Below, piece after piece: positions 1 to 8,462 of a stretch of DNA of 64,000 nucleotides. Under the pieces are notes generated by a model that was not told the origin of the DNA, made no database searches, and worked only from the letters and a program-made list of their open reading frames with translations. Made by a program: the position numbers and the translations under genes. Every line of letters starts with the position of its first letter. Positions within the stretch are counted from its first letter, which is position 1. Source of the DNA: Propionibacteriaceae bacterium P6A17 (GTDB taxonomy: Bacteria; Actinomycetota; Actinomycetes; Propionibacteriales; Propionibacteriaceae); contig JHVD01000012.1 in the NCBI GenBank assembly GCA_000619965.1, positions 1-64,000 on the forward strand, written 5' to 3'.

Positions 1-239
1 CGACTTCGTCGGCGGCTCAACGAGCGGGGGTGGTGGTGTCGGGCGTCCGTTGTTGGTCGAGTGGGCCCGTAGGGCCTGATCGAGACCTGGTGGTGGTGTC
101 TGGCGGCGTTTCGACGCGCCGACTTCGTCGGCGGCTCAACGGTCTGGGGGGAGGCCGGAGTCGGCGGCTCAACGAGCGGGGGTGGCGGCATGGCCGGCTC
201 AACGAGCGGGGTGGCGGCATGGCCGGCTCAACGAGCGGG
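1..239. repeat. Cluster of interspersed actinobacterial intergenic repeats
   Basis: The non-coding stretch behind coaA is made of imperfect repeats. A 16-nt core, CGGCTCAACGAGCGGG, occurs at about 13-28, 165-180, 195-210 and 224-239, the last three at 30 and 29 nt spacing. A related unit at 108-140 starts GTTTCGAC, ends GCTCAAC and folds back on a CCGAC-TTC-GTCGG hairpin; the window opens inside another copy (1-21). Positions 55-87 form a second hairpin type, running from GGTCGAG to ATCGAGACC around GGGCCC/AGGGCC. From memory, GTTTCGAC...GCTCAAC and GGTCGAG...CGAGACC elements are common between genes in Actinobacteria. They resemble REP elements and could act as terminators or nuclease barriers. 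Confidence 0.7.
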
Positions 240-275
240 CAGGGCCGCGGCCCGTCCGAGCCTTGGCGGGACGCG

Positions 276-1208
276 TCACACCTTGCGGATCGAGATCTCC
301 TTGATCCGGTGGTCGCGGCCCTTGGTGAGGATCGCGGTGGCGCGGCGCTTCGTCGGCTCGATGTTCTCACGCAGGTTGGGGCCGTTGATCTCGTTCCACA
401 CGGAGTGCGCGAAGGCCACGGCCTCCTCGTCGGAAAGCCCGAGGAACTGCGTGTAGAAGTCGTCGGCCTTGCCCACTGCGCGACGCCGCAGCTCCATGAA
501 CCGCTCCGTGAACCAGTGCCGAATGTCGTCCTCGAGCGCATCGACGAAGACCGAGAAATCGAAGAAATCGCTCACCGCCAGGCCCATTCGGCTGTCGCGC
601 TCCACTCCGGCCGGCTGGAGGACGTTGAGCCCCTCGATGATGAGGATGTCGGGGGTCTCGACGACGATCCGCTCGTCGTCGACGATGTCGTACTTCGAGT
701 GCGAGTAGACCGGCGCCTCGACACGGGGGGCGCCGGACTTCACGTCCATCACGAACCGCAGCAGCGCCCGACGGTCGTACGACTGCGGAAAGCCCTTGCG
801 GTCCGCAATGCCCCTACGGGCAAGCTCTGCGTTCGGATAGAGGAACCCGTCCGTGGTGACGAGATCGACCTTCGGCGAGCCCGGCGCGCGCCTGAGCAGC
901 GCCTGGAGGAGCCGGGACACCGTCGACTTCCCGACCGCCACCGAGCCCGCGACCCCGATGACGAACGGAGTGCGCCGCTCATGCGTCTTCAGGAACGTGT
1001 TGCGCTCCTCGTTGAGCCGGCTCGCGTTCTCGATGGTCAGGTGGAGGAGCTGGGTCAGAGGCCGATACACCTCGGCGATGTCGTCCTGGTCCGTCGGATC
1101 GCCGATGCCACGCAGCTGCGCAAGGGTCTCCTCGTCGAGACGGATGGATGTCGCATCGGAGAGCGCGGCCCAGCTCTGGCGGCCCAGGGTCACGAACGGT
1201 TCGGCCAC
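276..1208 (-). CDS. coaA: Pantothenate kinase, type I
   Basis: Cytoplasmic kinase that phosphorylates pantothenate with ATP, the first and committed step of coenzyme A synthesis. The 310-residue product has the usual length of bacterial type I PanK. It carries the P-loop GVAGSVAVGKST near residue 100, the conserved TTDGFLYPN segment, and the YDIVDDERIVVETPDILIIEGLN core in the middle. The GTG at 1208 is chosen over an upstream ATG at 1367 because a strong GGAGG (complement of 1213-1217) sits just upstream and the protein then begins at the conserved region. It is transcribed divergently from glmS and followed by the repeat cluster. A TTGACA on each strand (1296-1301 and 1336-1331) forms an inverted repeat between the two genes, but I see no matching -10. 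Confidence 0.95.
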   Translation of the reverse strand: MAEPFVTLGRQSWAALSDATSIRLDEETLAQLRGIGDPTDQDDIAEVYRPLTQLLHLTIENASRLNEERNTFLKTHERRTPFVIGVAGSVAVGKSTVSRLLQALLRRAPGSPKVDLVTTDGFLYPNAELARRGIADRKGFPQSYDRRALLRFVMDVKSGAPRVEAPVYSHSKYDIVDDERIVVETPDILIIEGLNVLQPAGVERDSRMGLAVSDFFDFSVFVDALEDDIRHWFTERFMELRRRAVGKADDFYTQFLGLSDEEAVAFAHSVWNEINGPNLRENIEPTKRRATAILTKGRDHRIKEISIRKV

Positions 1209-1355
1209 AAGGCCTCCTTCTGGTGTACGGCGATTGAGCCAGCCTATCGGGGGCCACCCAGGGCGCCGCAAGATCCCCCGACGTCGCCCTCCGGCTTGAC
1301 AACACACCGGCGAGCATGTCGACGGGGCAATGTCAAGAAATGCGCAATCGTCATG

Positions 1356-1361
1356 TACATT
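1356..1361 (+). promoter_or_regulatory. Candidate -10 element of glmS
   Basis: TACATT lies 8 nt before the GTG start of glmS, which would make the mRNA leaderless. No Shine-Dalgarno sequence is visible. The -35 is unclear (TGTCAA at 1331-1336 has a 19-nt spacer). Confidence 0.4.
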
Positions 1362-1369
1362 TGCCAATT

Positions 1370-3199
1370 GTGTGTGGAATCGTTGGATATGTGGGCGCCC
1401 GGAGCGCAGGGGATGTCGTCGTCGCAGGGCTGAAGCGCCTCGAGTACCGCGGCTATGACTCGGCGGGCGTCGCCGTGCCGGTCGAGGACCGGATCGAGTG
1501 GCGCAAGAAGGCCGGCAAGATCGTCCACCTCGAGGACGAGATCGCCGTGCGCCCGCTGCCGGAGACGGGGACGGCCATCGGCCACACCCGCTGGGCCACC
1601 CACGGCGCCCCCACGGACGCCAACTCGCACCCGCACGTCGCGGGCCGGATCGCCGTCGTGCACAACGGCATCATCGAGAACTTCGCCTCGTTGCGGGCCG
1701 AGTTCGACGTCGAGTTCGCCTCCGAGACCGACTCCGAGGTGGCCGCGCATCTGCTGAACCGCGAAGTCGCGGGCGGTGCCACGCTCGTCGAGGCGATGCG
1801 TGCGGTCGCCCCGCGCCTCGAGGGTGCCTTCACGCTCGTGGCCATCGACGCGCTGGAGCCGGGCCGCATCGTCGCCGCGCGCCGCAACTCGCCGCTTGTG
1901 CTCGGCCAAGGCGAGGGGGAGTACTTCCTGGCCTCCGACGTGGCCGCGTTCATCGAGTTCACCCGGGACGCCGTCGAACTCGGGCAGGACCAGATCGTCG
2001 AGCTCACCACCGACGGCTTCACCGTCACCGACTTCGACGGCCAACCGGCCGAATACACGCAGTTCCACGTCGACTGGGACCTCTCGGCCGCGGAGAAGCA
2101 GGGCTTCGACTGGTTCATGCGCAAGGAGATCTTCGAGCAGCCGCGCGCGGTGGCCGACACCCTCCTCGGCCGCCAGAACCACCACGGCGAGCTCGTCCTC
2201 GACGAACTGCACATCCGCCCCGAGGAGCTGCGGCGCGTCAACAAGATCGTCATCATCGCCTGCGGCACCGCCTACTACGCGGGCTTCGTCGCGAAGTACG
2301 CCATCGAGCACTGGGTCCGGATCCCGTGCGAGGTGGAGCTGGCGAGCGAGTTCCGATACCGCGACCCGATCGTCGACGCGCAGACGCTCGTCGTGGCCAT
2401 CTCGCAGTCCGGAGAGACCGCCGACACGCTCATGGCCATCCGGCACGCCCGCGAGCAGGGATCGAAGGTGATCGCGATCTGCAACACCAATGGCGCGACG
2501 ATCCCCCGCGAGTCCGACGCGGTGCTCTACACCCACGCGGGGCCGGAGATCGGCGTCGCCTCCACCAAGGGCTTCACCACGCAGCTCGTCGCCTGCTACC
2601 TGCTCGGCCTGTACCTGGCGCAGGTGCGCGGCATGAAGTACGGCGACGAGATCGCCGCCATCATCGCCGAGCTCGAGGGGATGCCGTCGTTCATCCAGCG
2701 CATGCTCGACCGCGCCGAGGACGTGTACGCGCTCGCCGATGAGCTCAAGGAGCGCCCGTCGATGCTCTTCCTGGGCCGCCACGCCGGCTACCCGGCCGCG
2801 CTCGAGGGCGCGCTGAAGCTCAAGGAGCTCGCCTACATCCACGCCGAGGGATTCGCCGCCGGCGAGTTGAAGCACGGGCCCATCGCGCTCATCTCGCAGG
2901 ACCTTCCGGTCTTCGTCGTCGTGCCCCCCGCCGGGCGCGATCAGCTTCGCGACAAGGTCATCGCCAACATTGCGGAGGTCCGCGCCCGTGGCGCCCACAC
3001 CATCGTGCTCGCGGAGGAACGCGACGAGCAGGCCCGCGCCAACGCCGACACGTTCTGGCCGCTGCCGCACGTCTCGACACTGCTGCAGCCGCTCGTGGCG
3101 ATCATCCCGCTGCAGCTCTTCGCGTGCGAGATGGCCACCCGGATGGGTCACGACGTCGACCAGCCCCGCAACCTCGCGAAGTCCGTCACCGTGGAGTGA
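1370..3199 (+). CDS. glmS: Glutamine-fructose-6-phosphate aminotransferase (isomerizing)
   Basis: Makes glucosamine-6-phosphate from fructose-6-phosphate and glutamine, the entry to UDP-GlcNAc and peptidoglycan. The start is GTG at 1370, followed directly by the TGT for the N-terminal nucleophile cysteine: the protein opens V-C-G-I-V-G-Y-V-G, and this Cys must become residue 1 after methionine removal. An in-frame ATG at 1316 would bury the cysteine and is rejected. Domains in order are glutaminase type 2 (about residues 1-220, with the [15 protein letters not shown] segment) and two SIS isomerase domains (about 290-430 and 460-600, with SQSGETADT). It ends KSVTVE like other family members. 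Length is 609 aa, normal for GlmS. No glmS ribozyme or leader is possible if the mRNA is leaderless. Confidence 0.96.
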   Translation: MCGIVGYVGARSAGDVVVAGLKRLEYRGYDSAGVAVPVEDRIEWRKKAGKIVHLEDEIAVRPLPETGTAIGHTRWATHGAPTDANSHPHVAGRIAVVHNGIIENFASLRAEFDVEFASETDSEVAAHLLNREVAGGATLVEAMRAVAPRLEGAFTLVAIDALEPGRIVAARRNSPLVLGQGEGEYFLASDVAAFIEFTRDAVELGQDQIVELTTDGFTVTDFDGQPAEYTQFHVDWDLSAAEKQGFDWFMRKEIFEQPRAVADTLLGRQNHHGELVLDELHIRPEELRRVNKIVIIACGTAYYAGFVAKYAIEHWVRIPCEVELASEFRYRDPIVDAQTLVVAISQSGETADTLMAIRHAREQGSKVIAICNTNGATIPRESDAVLYTHAGPEIGVASTKGFTTQLVACYLLGLYLAQVRGMKYGDEIAAIIAELEGMPSFIQRMLDRAEDVYALADELKERPSMLFLGRHAGYPAALEGALKLKELAYIHAEGFAAGELKHGPIALISQDLPVFVVVPPAGRDQLRDKVIANIAEVRARGAHTIVLAEERDEQARANADTFWPLPHVSTLLQPLVAIIPLQLFACEMATRMGHDVDQPRNLAKSVTVE

Positions 3200-3232
3200 C
3201 CAGACCACGCCCCGGCCCGTCCGGTGCCCGCG

Positions 3233-3238
3233 TAGGGT
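3233..3238 (+). promoter_or_regulatory. -10 element of acpS (leaderless)
   Basis: TAGGGT is followed by exactly 7 nt and then the acpS ATG. No ribosome binding site lies between them. Confidence 0.55.
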
Positions 3239-3245
3239 ATTGCGC

Positions 3246-3596
3246 ATGATCGTGGGCATCGGTACGGACCTCGTCGTCGTGGAGCGGTTCGCGGCGGCGC
3301 TCGAGCGCCAGCCCGGGCTCGCGGCGCGGTTGCTCACCGACGGGGAACGTACGCGCTCCGCCGAATCCCAAGCCGGACGCTTCGCCGCCAAGGAAGCGCT
3401 CGCCAAGGCCCTCGGCTCGCCCGGTGGCCTGCGCTGGCTCGACTGCGAGGTGGTCGTCGACGAGCACGGCCGCCCCGGCTTCGAGCTGCGGGGCACCGTC
3501 GCCGCGCTGGCGGGGCGCCTCGGCGTGCGGACCACGCATCTGTCGATCTCCCACGACGGCGGCTTCGCCACGGCGACGGTGGTGTGCGAGTCATGA
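3246..3596 (+). CDS. acpS: Holo-[acyl-carrier-protein] synthase
   Basis: Transfers 4'-phosphopantetheine from CoA to the serine of acyl carrier protein. The 116-residue protein has the two signatures of the AcpS family: [12 protein letters not shown] at the N-terminus with the Mg-binding Asp, and [14 protein letters not shown] around residue 40 with the catalytic Glu/Lys. It ends in a typical [16 protein letters not shown] strand. The ATG at 3246 gives the canonical [10 protein letters not shown] start and sits 7 nt behind a TAGGGT -10. Its stop overlaps the start of the downstream nnr gene (ATGA), so the two are translationally coupled. Together with coaA nearby, this groups CoA use and metabolite repair. 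Confidence 0.95.
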   Translation: MIVGIGTDLVVVERFAAALERQPGLAARLLTDGERTRSAESQAGRFAAKEALAKALGSPGGLRWLDCEVVVDEHGRPGFELRGTVAALAGRLGVRTTHLSISHDGGFATATVVCES

Positions 3597-4969
3597 GGCC
3601 GGTGGTGACCGCCGACGAGATGCGCGCGGCCGAGCAGCGATGGTTCGACGCCCACCCTGGCGGCAACCTGATGGCCCGCGCCGCGCGGGCCGTCGCCGAA
3701 GCCGCCGGCGAGTTCGACGGCGACGTGCTCGTCGTCGTCGGGCCGGGCAACAACGGCGGCGACGGGCTGTTCGCGGCCGCCCAGTTGTCCGCGACGAGGA
3801 CCCTGAGGCTCTGGCTGCCGCTCGGGGCGGCGCACGAGGCCGGGCTGGCGGCGGCTATCGAGGCCGGATGCCAACTCGTGGACGCCGCCGGCGCGATGCA
3901 GGCGCTGGGGATGTCGGGGCTGGTGATCGACGCGTTCGTCGGGATCGGTTCGCGCCCGGGACTGCCGCCGGAGGTGGCGGCGCTGGCCACTGCCTGCCGC
4001 TCCCACGGGGTGCCGGTGCTCGCCGTCGACCACCCGAGCGGCCTCGCCACGGACTCGTGCGTCGCGCACCCATCCTTCACCGCGACGACGACCCTCACCT
4101 TCGCCGCGGTGAAGCCCTGCCACGTGCTGCAGCCCGCCGCGTCGCGCTGCGGGGACGTGCGGGTGGTCGACATCGGCGTCGACGTCGGCGAGCCGGGCAT
4201 TCGCGTGGCGCAGCCGCGCGACCTCGCACGCTGGTATCCCTTCCCCAAACCGACGAGCCACAAGTACAGCCGCGGGGTGCTGCTGCTCGACACCGGGTCG
4301 CTACGATACCCAGGTGCCGCGCTGCTCGGCTGCGCGGGCGCATTGTACACCGGGGTGGGGATGGTGCGCTACTGCGGCGACGCGCCCGCCTCGCTCGTCC
4401 TGGGGCGCCACCCCAGCGTCGTCGTCGGGCAGGGCCGCGCGCAGGCCGCGGTGATCGGTTCGGGCTGGGGGGAAGCCGACGACGTGCGCGTCGCCGCGGT
4501 GGCGGCGCTGGGCCTGCCCGTCGTCGCGGACGCGGAGGCGCTGCACACCTTGCCGCAGCGCAGTCTCGACGGGTGGCTGCTGACACCGCACGCGGGAGAA
4601 CTCGCCAGGCTGCTCGGGGTGGAACGCTCCAGCGTCGAGGCCGATCCGCTCGGGCACGTGCGCGGTGCGGCCGCGCGCACGGGAGCGACCGTGCTGCTGA
4701 AGGGGGCGACGCAGTACGTCGCGGAACCGACGGGGCGGGTGACCATCCCCGTCGAAGGTCCGGCGTGGACGGCGCAGGCCGGATCGGGCGACGTGCTGGC
4801 GGGCATGTGCGGCGCGTTGATGGCCGGGGGGCTGCCCGCCTGGCAGGCGGCCACGCTCGCGGCGAGCCTCCAGGCGCTGGCCGCGACCACGCACCCGGGG
4901 CCCCACCCGCCCGACGAGCTGGCCCGCTGGATCCCCGAGACGCTGGTGCACCTCGACGACGTCGGCTGA
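3593..4969 (+). CDS. nnr: Bifunctional NAD(P)H-hydrate epimerase / dehydratase
   Basis: Repairs damaged NAD(P)HX: the N-terminal domain epimerises R- and S-hydrates and the C-terminal domain dehydrates the S-form using ADP or ATP. The 458-residue protein has a YjeF_N domain (about 1-200, with [13 protein letters not shown] and DHPSGL) and a ribokinase-like NnrD domain (about 220-458, with [13 protein letters not shown] and the GSGDVLAGM motif near the C-terminus). The ATG at 3593 overlaps the acpS stop by the ATGA pattern and is preferred to an in-frame GTG at 3584. The acpS-nnr pairing is common in actinobacteria. It is often followed by alr, which is not here; ridA lies beyond, on the other strand. 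Confidence 0.93.
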   Translation: MRPVVTADEMRAAEQRWFDAHPGGNLMARAARAVAEAAGEFDGDVLVVVGPGNNGGDGLFAAAQLSATRTLRLWLPLGAAHEAGLAAAIEAGCQLVDAAGAMQALGMSGLVIDAFVGIGSRPGLPPEVAALATACRSHGVPVLAVDHPSGLATDSCVAHPSFTATTTLTFAAVKPCHVLQPAASRCGDVRVVDIGVDVGEPGIRVAQPRDLARWYPFPKPTSHKYSRGVLLLDTGSLRYPGAALLGCAGALYTGVGMVRYCGDAPASLVLGRHPSVVVGQGRAQAAVIGSGWGEADDVRVAAVAALGLPVVADAEALHTLPQRSLDGWLLTPHAGELARLLGVERSSVEADPLGHVRGAAARTGATVLLKGATQYVAEPTGRVTIPVEGPAWTAQAGSGDVLAGMCGALMAGGLPAWQAATLAASLQALAATTHPGPHPPDELARWIPETLVHLDDVG

Positions 4970-5020
4970 TCGTCGCCGCCCGGGCTCGGCGCGGACGGGC
5001 GGCGCGACGACGTCCGCCGC

Positions 5021-5392
5021 TCAGGCGTGGGCGATGACCTCGATCTCGACGGCGACGCCCTTCGGCAAGGCGGCGACGGCGACCGCTGAGCGGGCCGGGT
5101 AGGGCTCGCGGAAGCGTTGCCCGTACACCTCGTTGACGGCGCCGAAGTCGGCCATGTCGGTGAGGAACACGGTGGTCTTCACGACGTCGGCGAGCGTCAG
5201 CCCGGCCGCGGCGAGGACGGCCTCCACGTTGTCGAGGCACTGGGTGGCCTGCCGTGCGGCGTCGCCGCCGACGAATTCGCCGGCCGCGGTGAGCGGGATC
5301 TGCCCGGAGGCGTAGACGAAGTCGCCCACCCGCACGGCCTGCGAGTACGGGCCAATGGCGGCGGGGGCCTGATCGGTGCTGATGATGTCCAT
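5021..5392 (-). CDS. ridA: RidA family reactive intermediate/imine deaminase
   Basis: Hydrolyses reactive enamine/imine intermediates released by PLP enzymes such as threonine dehydratase, protecting other PLP enzymes. The 123-residue product is standard RidA size. It shows the family landmarks: PAAIGPYSQAV near the N-terminus, FVYASGQIPLT, and YPARSAVAVAALPKGVAVEIE near the C-terminus with the catalytic arginine. The start is ATG at 5392. A TAGTCT lies 6 nt upstream and no Shine-Dalgarno is seen, so the mRNA may be leaderless. It stands alone between the nnr gene (convergent, 51 nt away) and the Dyp peroxidase gene (same strand). Confidence 0.93.
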   Translation of the reverse strand: MDIISTDQAPAAIGPYSQAVRVGDFVYASGQIPLTAAGEFVGGDAARQATQCLDNVEAVLAAAGLTLADVVKTTVFLTDMADFGAVNEVYGQRFREPYPARSAVAVAALPKGVAVEIEVIAHA

Positions 5393-5417
5393 GGCGCAAG
5401 ACTAGGGGAGCGCCCCG

Positions 5418-6593
5418 CTACGCCAACAGCTCCTGCCCGATCCAGCCGCCCTCGACCATCCCGCGCGGGATGGCGAACACGGCCGAGCCGACGGCGGTCG
5501 TCCACTGGTTGAGCGCGTCGGCGTCGTCGAGCGCGCGCTGCACGGGGATGAACTGCTTGGCGATGTTGGCCTGGAAAGCGTTGAAGATGAGGCCCGTGCC
5601 GGTGTGGTCCGAGTAGTTGATGCCGCGACGGTGCATCCGCCGGCCGTTGTTCTCGCTGGGATGCGCGAGCCGGGCGTGGGCGTCGAGGGGGATCGCTGGC
5701 TGGCCGTCGGCGGGGTTGACCGCCATCAGGTCGAGCGGTGTGGACTCGGTGCCGCCCGACAGCGGAGCGCCCGAGTCGAGACGACGGCCCATCACCTTCT
5801 CCATCTGGTGGCGGGTGAGCTTGTCCCACTCCGGCAGGTCCATCGCGATGCGGCGCACCACGAGCTGCGTGCCGCCGGCGAGCCAGCCGTCGGTGGACCA
5901 GAGGGTGCCGTCGAAGCTCGCGCCCGTCGCGTTTGCGGTGCCGTCGATCTGTCCGAAGAGGTTGCGGCCGGTCACGGGCTGGCCCTGGGCGTCGGTGCCG
6001 CGCCAGAAGCCCTGCTGCGCCCAGCGCACGCTCGCCCAAGGGGCGACGTCGCGGGTGAGGCAACGCTTGGCGTAGGTGACGGAGGTGAAGTCGTCGGCGC
6101 TGATCCACAGCAGCAGGTCCCCGCCGGTCCACTCGGGCTGGAGCGCGTCGTGTTGCATGGGAGGGATCTCCTGCATGCCCGCCGGCAACTCGCTGCGCAG
6201 GCCGTCGACGTCGAAGAAGCCCGGGCCGAACCCGACGAGCACCGACATCGACACGTTGGGCTGCGCCATGTCGGGCAGCGTGTCGCCGGCGGCGGGTCGG
6301 CCCTGCATGAGGGCCGCGATGTCGGTGGAGCACACGCGCATCATGCGCCCGAGGGCGGCGCGGTCCACGTCGTCGTGCAGCGTGAACGCGATCAGCTCGT
6401 GCGCTGCGGCCACCGGCGTGTCGACGCCCGCCTGGTGCGCTCCGAACGGCGAGAGGGACTGGCCCGAGGACTGGGGGCGAGCAGCCTCCGACGACGTCCC
6501 TCGGCCGAGTGCGGCCATGTGTGCCGCGAGGCCGAGCCCCGCGACGGCTCCGGCACCGGCTCCCAGTACGTTCCTGCGCGACACGCTCGACAT
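5418..6593 (-). CDS. Tat-exported Dyp-type heme peroxidase (DtpA/EfeB family)
   Basis: Predicted extracytoplasmic heme b peroxidase. The N-terminus SVSRRNVLGAGAGAVAGLG is a twin-arginine signal followed by a hydrophobic stretch. The mature part carries the Dyp signature GQIDGTANATG (GxxDG with the distal Asp), the heme-pocket block LVVRRIAMDLPEWDKL, and the C-terminal RRGINYSDHTGTGLIFNAFQANIAKQF segment. The length of 391 aa fits the family. The ATG at 6593 is chosen because it lies exactly 7 nt from a TATCAT -10; the ATG at 6602 overlaps that -10. It is divergent from a copper chaperone gene, with a shared palindrome in the 35-nt gap. In Streptomyces a Dyp peroxidase (DtpA) works with a PCu(A)C-type chaperone in copper trafficking to a radical oxidase, so a copper role is inferred. 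Confidence 0.9.
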   Translation of the reverse strand: MSSVSRRNVLGAGAGAVAGLGLAAHMAALGRGTSSEAARPQSSGQSLSPFGAHQAGVDTPVAAAHELIAFTLHDDVDRAALGRMMRVCSTDIAALMQGRPAAGDTLPDMAQPNVSMSVLVGFGPGFFDVDGLRSELPAGMQEIPPMQHDALQPEWTGGDLLLWISADDFTSVTYAKRCLTRDVAPWASVRWAQQGFWRGTDAQGQPVTGRNLFGQIDGTANATGASFDGTLWSTDGWLAGGTQLVVRRIAMDLPEWDKLTRHQMEKVMGRRLDSGAPLSGGTESTPLDLMAVNPADGQPAIPLDAHARLAHPSENNGRRMHRRGINYSDHTGTGLIFNAFQANIAKQFIPVQRALDDADALNQWTTAVGSAVFAIPRGMVEGGWIGQELLA

Positions 6594-6600
6594 GACGAGC

Positions 6601-6606
6601 ATGATA
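6601..6606 (-). promoter_or_regulatory. -10 element of the Dyp peroxidase gene
   Basis: TATCAT on the minus strand ends 7 nt before the ATG at 6593. Its TAT is part of the left arm of the operator palindrome. Confidence 0.5.
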
Positions 6607-6619
6607 CCGGAGGGGTATC
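6603..6619. promoter_or_regulatory. CsoR-like copper operator overlapping two divergent -10 elements
   Basis: GATACC-GGAGG-GGTATC is a perfect 6-5-6 palindrome between the Dyp peroxidase and PCu(A)C chaperone genes. CsoR-family copper sensors bind G-tract palindromes with ATACC...GGTAT ends, and both neighbours are copper-linked. The two -10 hexamers (TATCAT on minus, TATCCT on plus) each use one arm, so a bound repressor would block both promoters. Confidence 0.6.
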
Positions 6620-6621
6620 CT
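6616..6621 (+). promoter_or_regulatory. -10 element of the copper chaperone gene
   Basis: TATCCT ends 7 nt before the ATG at 6629, predicting a leaderless mRNA. An ATGACG at 6592-6597 could be a -35 with an 18-nt spacer. Confidence 0.5.
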
Positions 6622-6628
6622 GCGTCGC

Positions 6629-7147
6629 ATGAAGGCTCTCGTACCCATCGCCGTGTTCGCCCTCGCCCTCACTGGCTGCGCCCAGGCCGAGACTCCCGGA
6701 GTGCTCGCAGGGGAGGCCTGGACTCGCACCACCACCGGCACCCAGATGCCCGAGATGACTGCCGTGTTCGTCAGCCTCTCCAACCCGAGCTCGAAGCTCA
6801 TCAACCTCGTGGAGGCCGACTGCGGCGACGTCGCCGCCAAGACCGAGCTGCACGAGATGGTGGAGAAGGACGGGCAGATGGTCATGCAACAGACCGACGC
6901 CATCCCCGTCCCGGCGGAGGGGCATCAGCACCTCGCGCCCGGCGGCCCGCACATCATGCTCATGGGGCTGACGAAGGAGCTCCCCGTCGGCGGTGAGGAG
7001 GTCAAGTGCCACCTCAAGTTCGACAACGGTCAGGAGATGGACATCACCGCTCCGATCAAGGAGTTCACCGAGGAGCAGGAGTCCTACCACACGCACGAGG
7101 AGATGGACTACGGCTCCGAGTCGCCGATGCCGAAGGACAACGGCTGA
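6629..7147 (+). CDS. PCu(A)C-type copper chaperone lipoprotein
   Basis: Extracytoplasmic copper(I) chaperone of the DUF461/PCu(A)C family, 172 aa. The signal sequence ends in a lipobox LTGC (Cys17), so the protein is membrane-anchored by lipid. The metal-binding pattern H-x10-M-x21-H-x-M is matched exactly by His75, Met86, His108 and Met110, with Met77 next to the first His. Cys65 and Cys127 could form a disulfide. The last 25 residues (with HTHEEMD and a terminal Met) are rich in His, Met and acidic residues and could bind extra copper. The gene is divergent from the Dyp peroxidase and shares its CsoR-like operator. It probably supplies copper to a cuproenzyme outside the membrane; no such enzyme is in the window. 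Confidence 0.9.
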   Translation: MKALVPIAVFALALTGCAQAETPGVLAGEAWTRTTTGTQMPEMTAVFVSLSNPSSKLINLVEADCGDVAAKTELHEMVEKDGQMVMQQTDAIPVPAEGHQHLAPGGPHIMLMGLTKELPVGGEEVKCHLKFDNGQEMDITAPIKEFTEEQESYHTHEEMDYGSESPMPKDNG

Positions 7148-7206
7148 CGTCACTGGCCGTTCACCCGGCGTTCTTCCGCCGAGGTGGGACCCGTAACCCG
7201 CGCGAG

Positions 7207-7212
7207 TAGCAT
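7207..7212 (+). promoter_or_regulatory. -10 element of the GT4 glycosyltransferase gene
   Basis: TAGCAT is followed by 7 nt (GGGGGGC) and then a GTG at 7220. This favours GTG 7220 over the ATG at 7211, which overlaps the hexamer. Confidence 0.5.
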
Positions 7213-7219
7213 GGGGGGC

Positions 7220-8359
7220 GTGAAGGTTGCCATCGTCACCGAGTCCTTCCTGCCGCAGGTCAATGGAGTCACCAATTCCGTACTGCGGATCCTCGAACAC
7301 CTTCGTGAGGAGGGGCACGAGGCATTGGTGATCGCGCCGGCCGACGGGGACCGCACCCCGAGCCGCGCCGTCGGCTACCCGGTGGAGACGGTGCCCAGCG
7401 TCGGCCTTCCGGGCTACGAGGTGGTCCGCGTGGTCACCACGACGAGCGCCCACCTGCGCAGGCTGCTCGTCGGCTTCCGGCCGGACGTGGTGCACTTGGC
7501 CGCGCCGTTCGTCGTCGGCTACAAGGCAGCCTCCGTCGCGGCAGACCTGGGCATCCCGACGGTGGGCATCTACCAGACGGAGGTGCCGAGCTACGCTGCC
7601 CGCTACGGCTTCCCGGCCTTCGAGCCGGTCCTGTGGCGGCACGTCCGGCAGACCCACACGCTCGCGACGCTCAACTTCGCCCCGTCGACGTTCGCCCGTC
7701 GCCAGCTGGAGGACCAGGGCATTCCGCGCGTGGGCGTGTGGGGCCGTGGCGTCGACTCGGTGCGCTTCGATCCGGCCAAGCGCAGTGCCCAATTGCGCGC
7801 GAAGCTCGCGCCGAACGGGGAGCGGCTGATCGGCTACATGGGCCGACTCGCCAGCGAGAAGCGGGTCGAGGACCTGGCGGCGCTGCGCGGCATCCCCGGG
7901 ACGCGGCTGGTCATCATCGGCGACGGCCCCGAGCGCCAGGCGCTCGAGCGCACGCTGCCCGATGCGGCGTTCCTCGGCCAGCTCACCGGGGACGAGCTGC
8001 CGCGCGCGATGGCGTCGCTGGACCTGTTCGTGCACACGGGCGAGCTCGAGACGTTCTGCCAGGCCATCCAGGAGGCGAAGGCGTCCGGGCTGCCGGTCAT
8101 CGCCCCACGTCGCGGGGGCCCGATCGATCTGGTGGACCAGTCGCGCACCGGCTGGCTCTACACGCCCGGTGACCTGCGCACGATGCGCAGCCGCGTCCTC
8201 GACCTGATCGGCGACGACACGAAGCGTGCGGCCTTCTCGGAGGCGGCGCGGGCCTCGACGCTCGAGCGGACGTGGCCGAAGGTGTGCGCGGAGCTCGTCG
8301 GCCACTACCGACGGGCCATCGGTATGACCGTCCGTGGCGGGCAACTCATCGCCGGCTGA
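7220..8359 (+). CDS. GT4 glycosyltransferase, MgtA-like (GDP-mannose dependent)
   Basis: Predicted cytoplasmic-face mannosyltransferase for glycolipid synthesis. The 379-residue protein begins [21 protein letters not shown] (from GTG), the typical N-terminus of the mycobacterial MgtA/PimB-type enzymes. It contains the donor-site [15 protein letters not shown] segment and an E-x7-E motif in [17 protein letters not shown], followed by [11 protein letters not shown], all diagnostic of the GT-B GT4 family. In mycobacteria MgtA mannosylates a glucuronosyl diacylglycerol. The substrate here is inferred only to be a membrane glycolipid. The start is GTG 7220, leaderless behind TAGCAT. It stands between the copper chaperone gene and a DEAD-box helicase gene, with no obvious operon partner. 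Confidence 0.85.
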   Translation: MKVAIVTESFLPQVNGVTNSVLRILEHLREEGHEALVIAPADGDRTPSRAVGYPVETVPSVGLPGYEVVRVVTTTSAHLRRLLVGFRPDVVHLAAPFVVGYKAASVAADLGIPTVGIYQTEVPSYAARYGFPAFEPVLWRHVRQTHTLATLNFAPSTFARRQLEDQGIPRVGVWGRGVDSVRFDPAKRSAQLRAKLAPNGERLIGYMGRLASEKRVEDLAALRGIPGTRLVIIGDGPERQALERTLPDAAFLGQLTGDELPRAMASLDLFVHTGELETFCQAIQEAKASGLPVIAPRRGGPIDLVDQSRTGWLYTPGDLRTMRSRVLDLIGDDTKRAAFSEAARASTLERTWPKVCAELVGHYRRAIGMTVRGGQLIAG

Positions 8360-8462
8360 GCGGCCGCCACGCCGACGATTGGGTGAGTGCGGGCCGAGGG
8401 CGTAAGCTGGCAAGGCTGCGCATTCGCGGCCAATCCCCCTCCACTTACGTTAGGTCGCCCCC

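Noticed and set aside
17-541. 174-residue minus-strand frame through the repeat cluster
   Set aside because: Its sequence is a direct readout of the repeats (Pro/Arg/Ser-rich) and it overlaps the coaA 3' end.
1295-1337. Divergent promoters from TTGACA on both strands between coaA and glmS
   Set aside because: No -10 hexamer at 16-18 nt from either TTGACA; kept only as an inverted repeat remark.
1209-1369. glmS ribozyme/riboswitch
   Set aside because: The predicted transcript starts at or near the GTG, leaving no leader, and the gap contains no conserved core.
1244-4261. 1005-residue open frame on the minus strand opposite glmS and nnr
   Set aside because: It is low-complexity Arg/Gly/Asp/Val translation caused by high GC codon bias, lies entirely opposite well-supported genes and has no recognisable domain.
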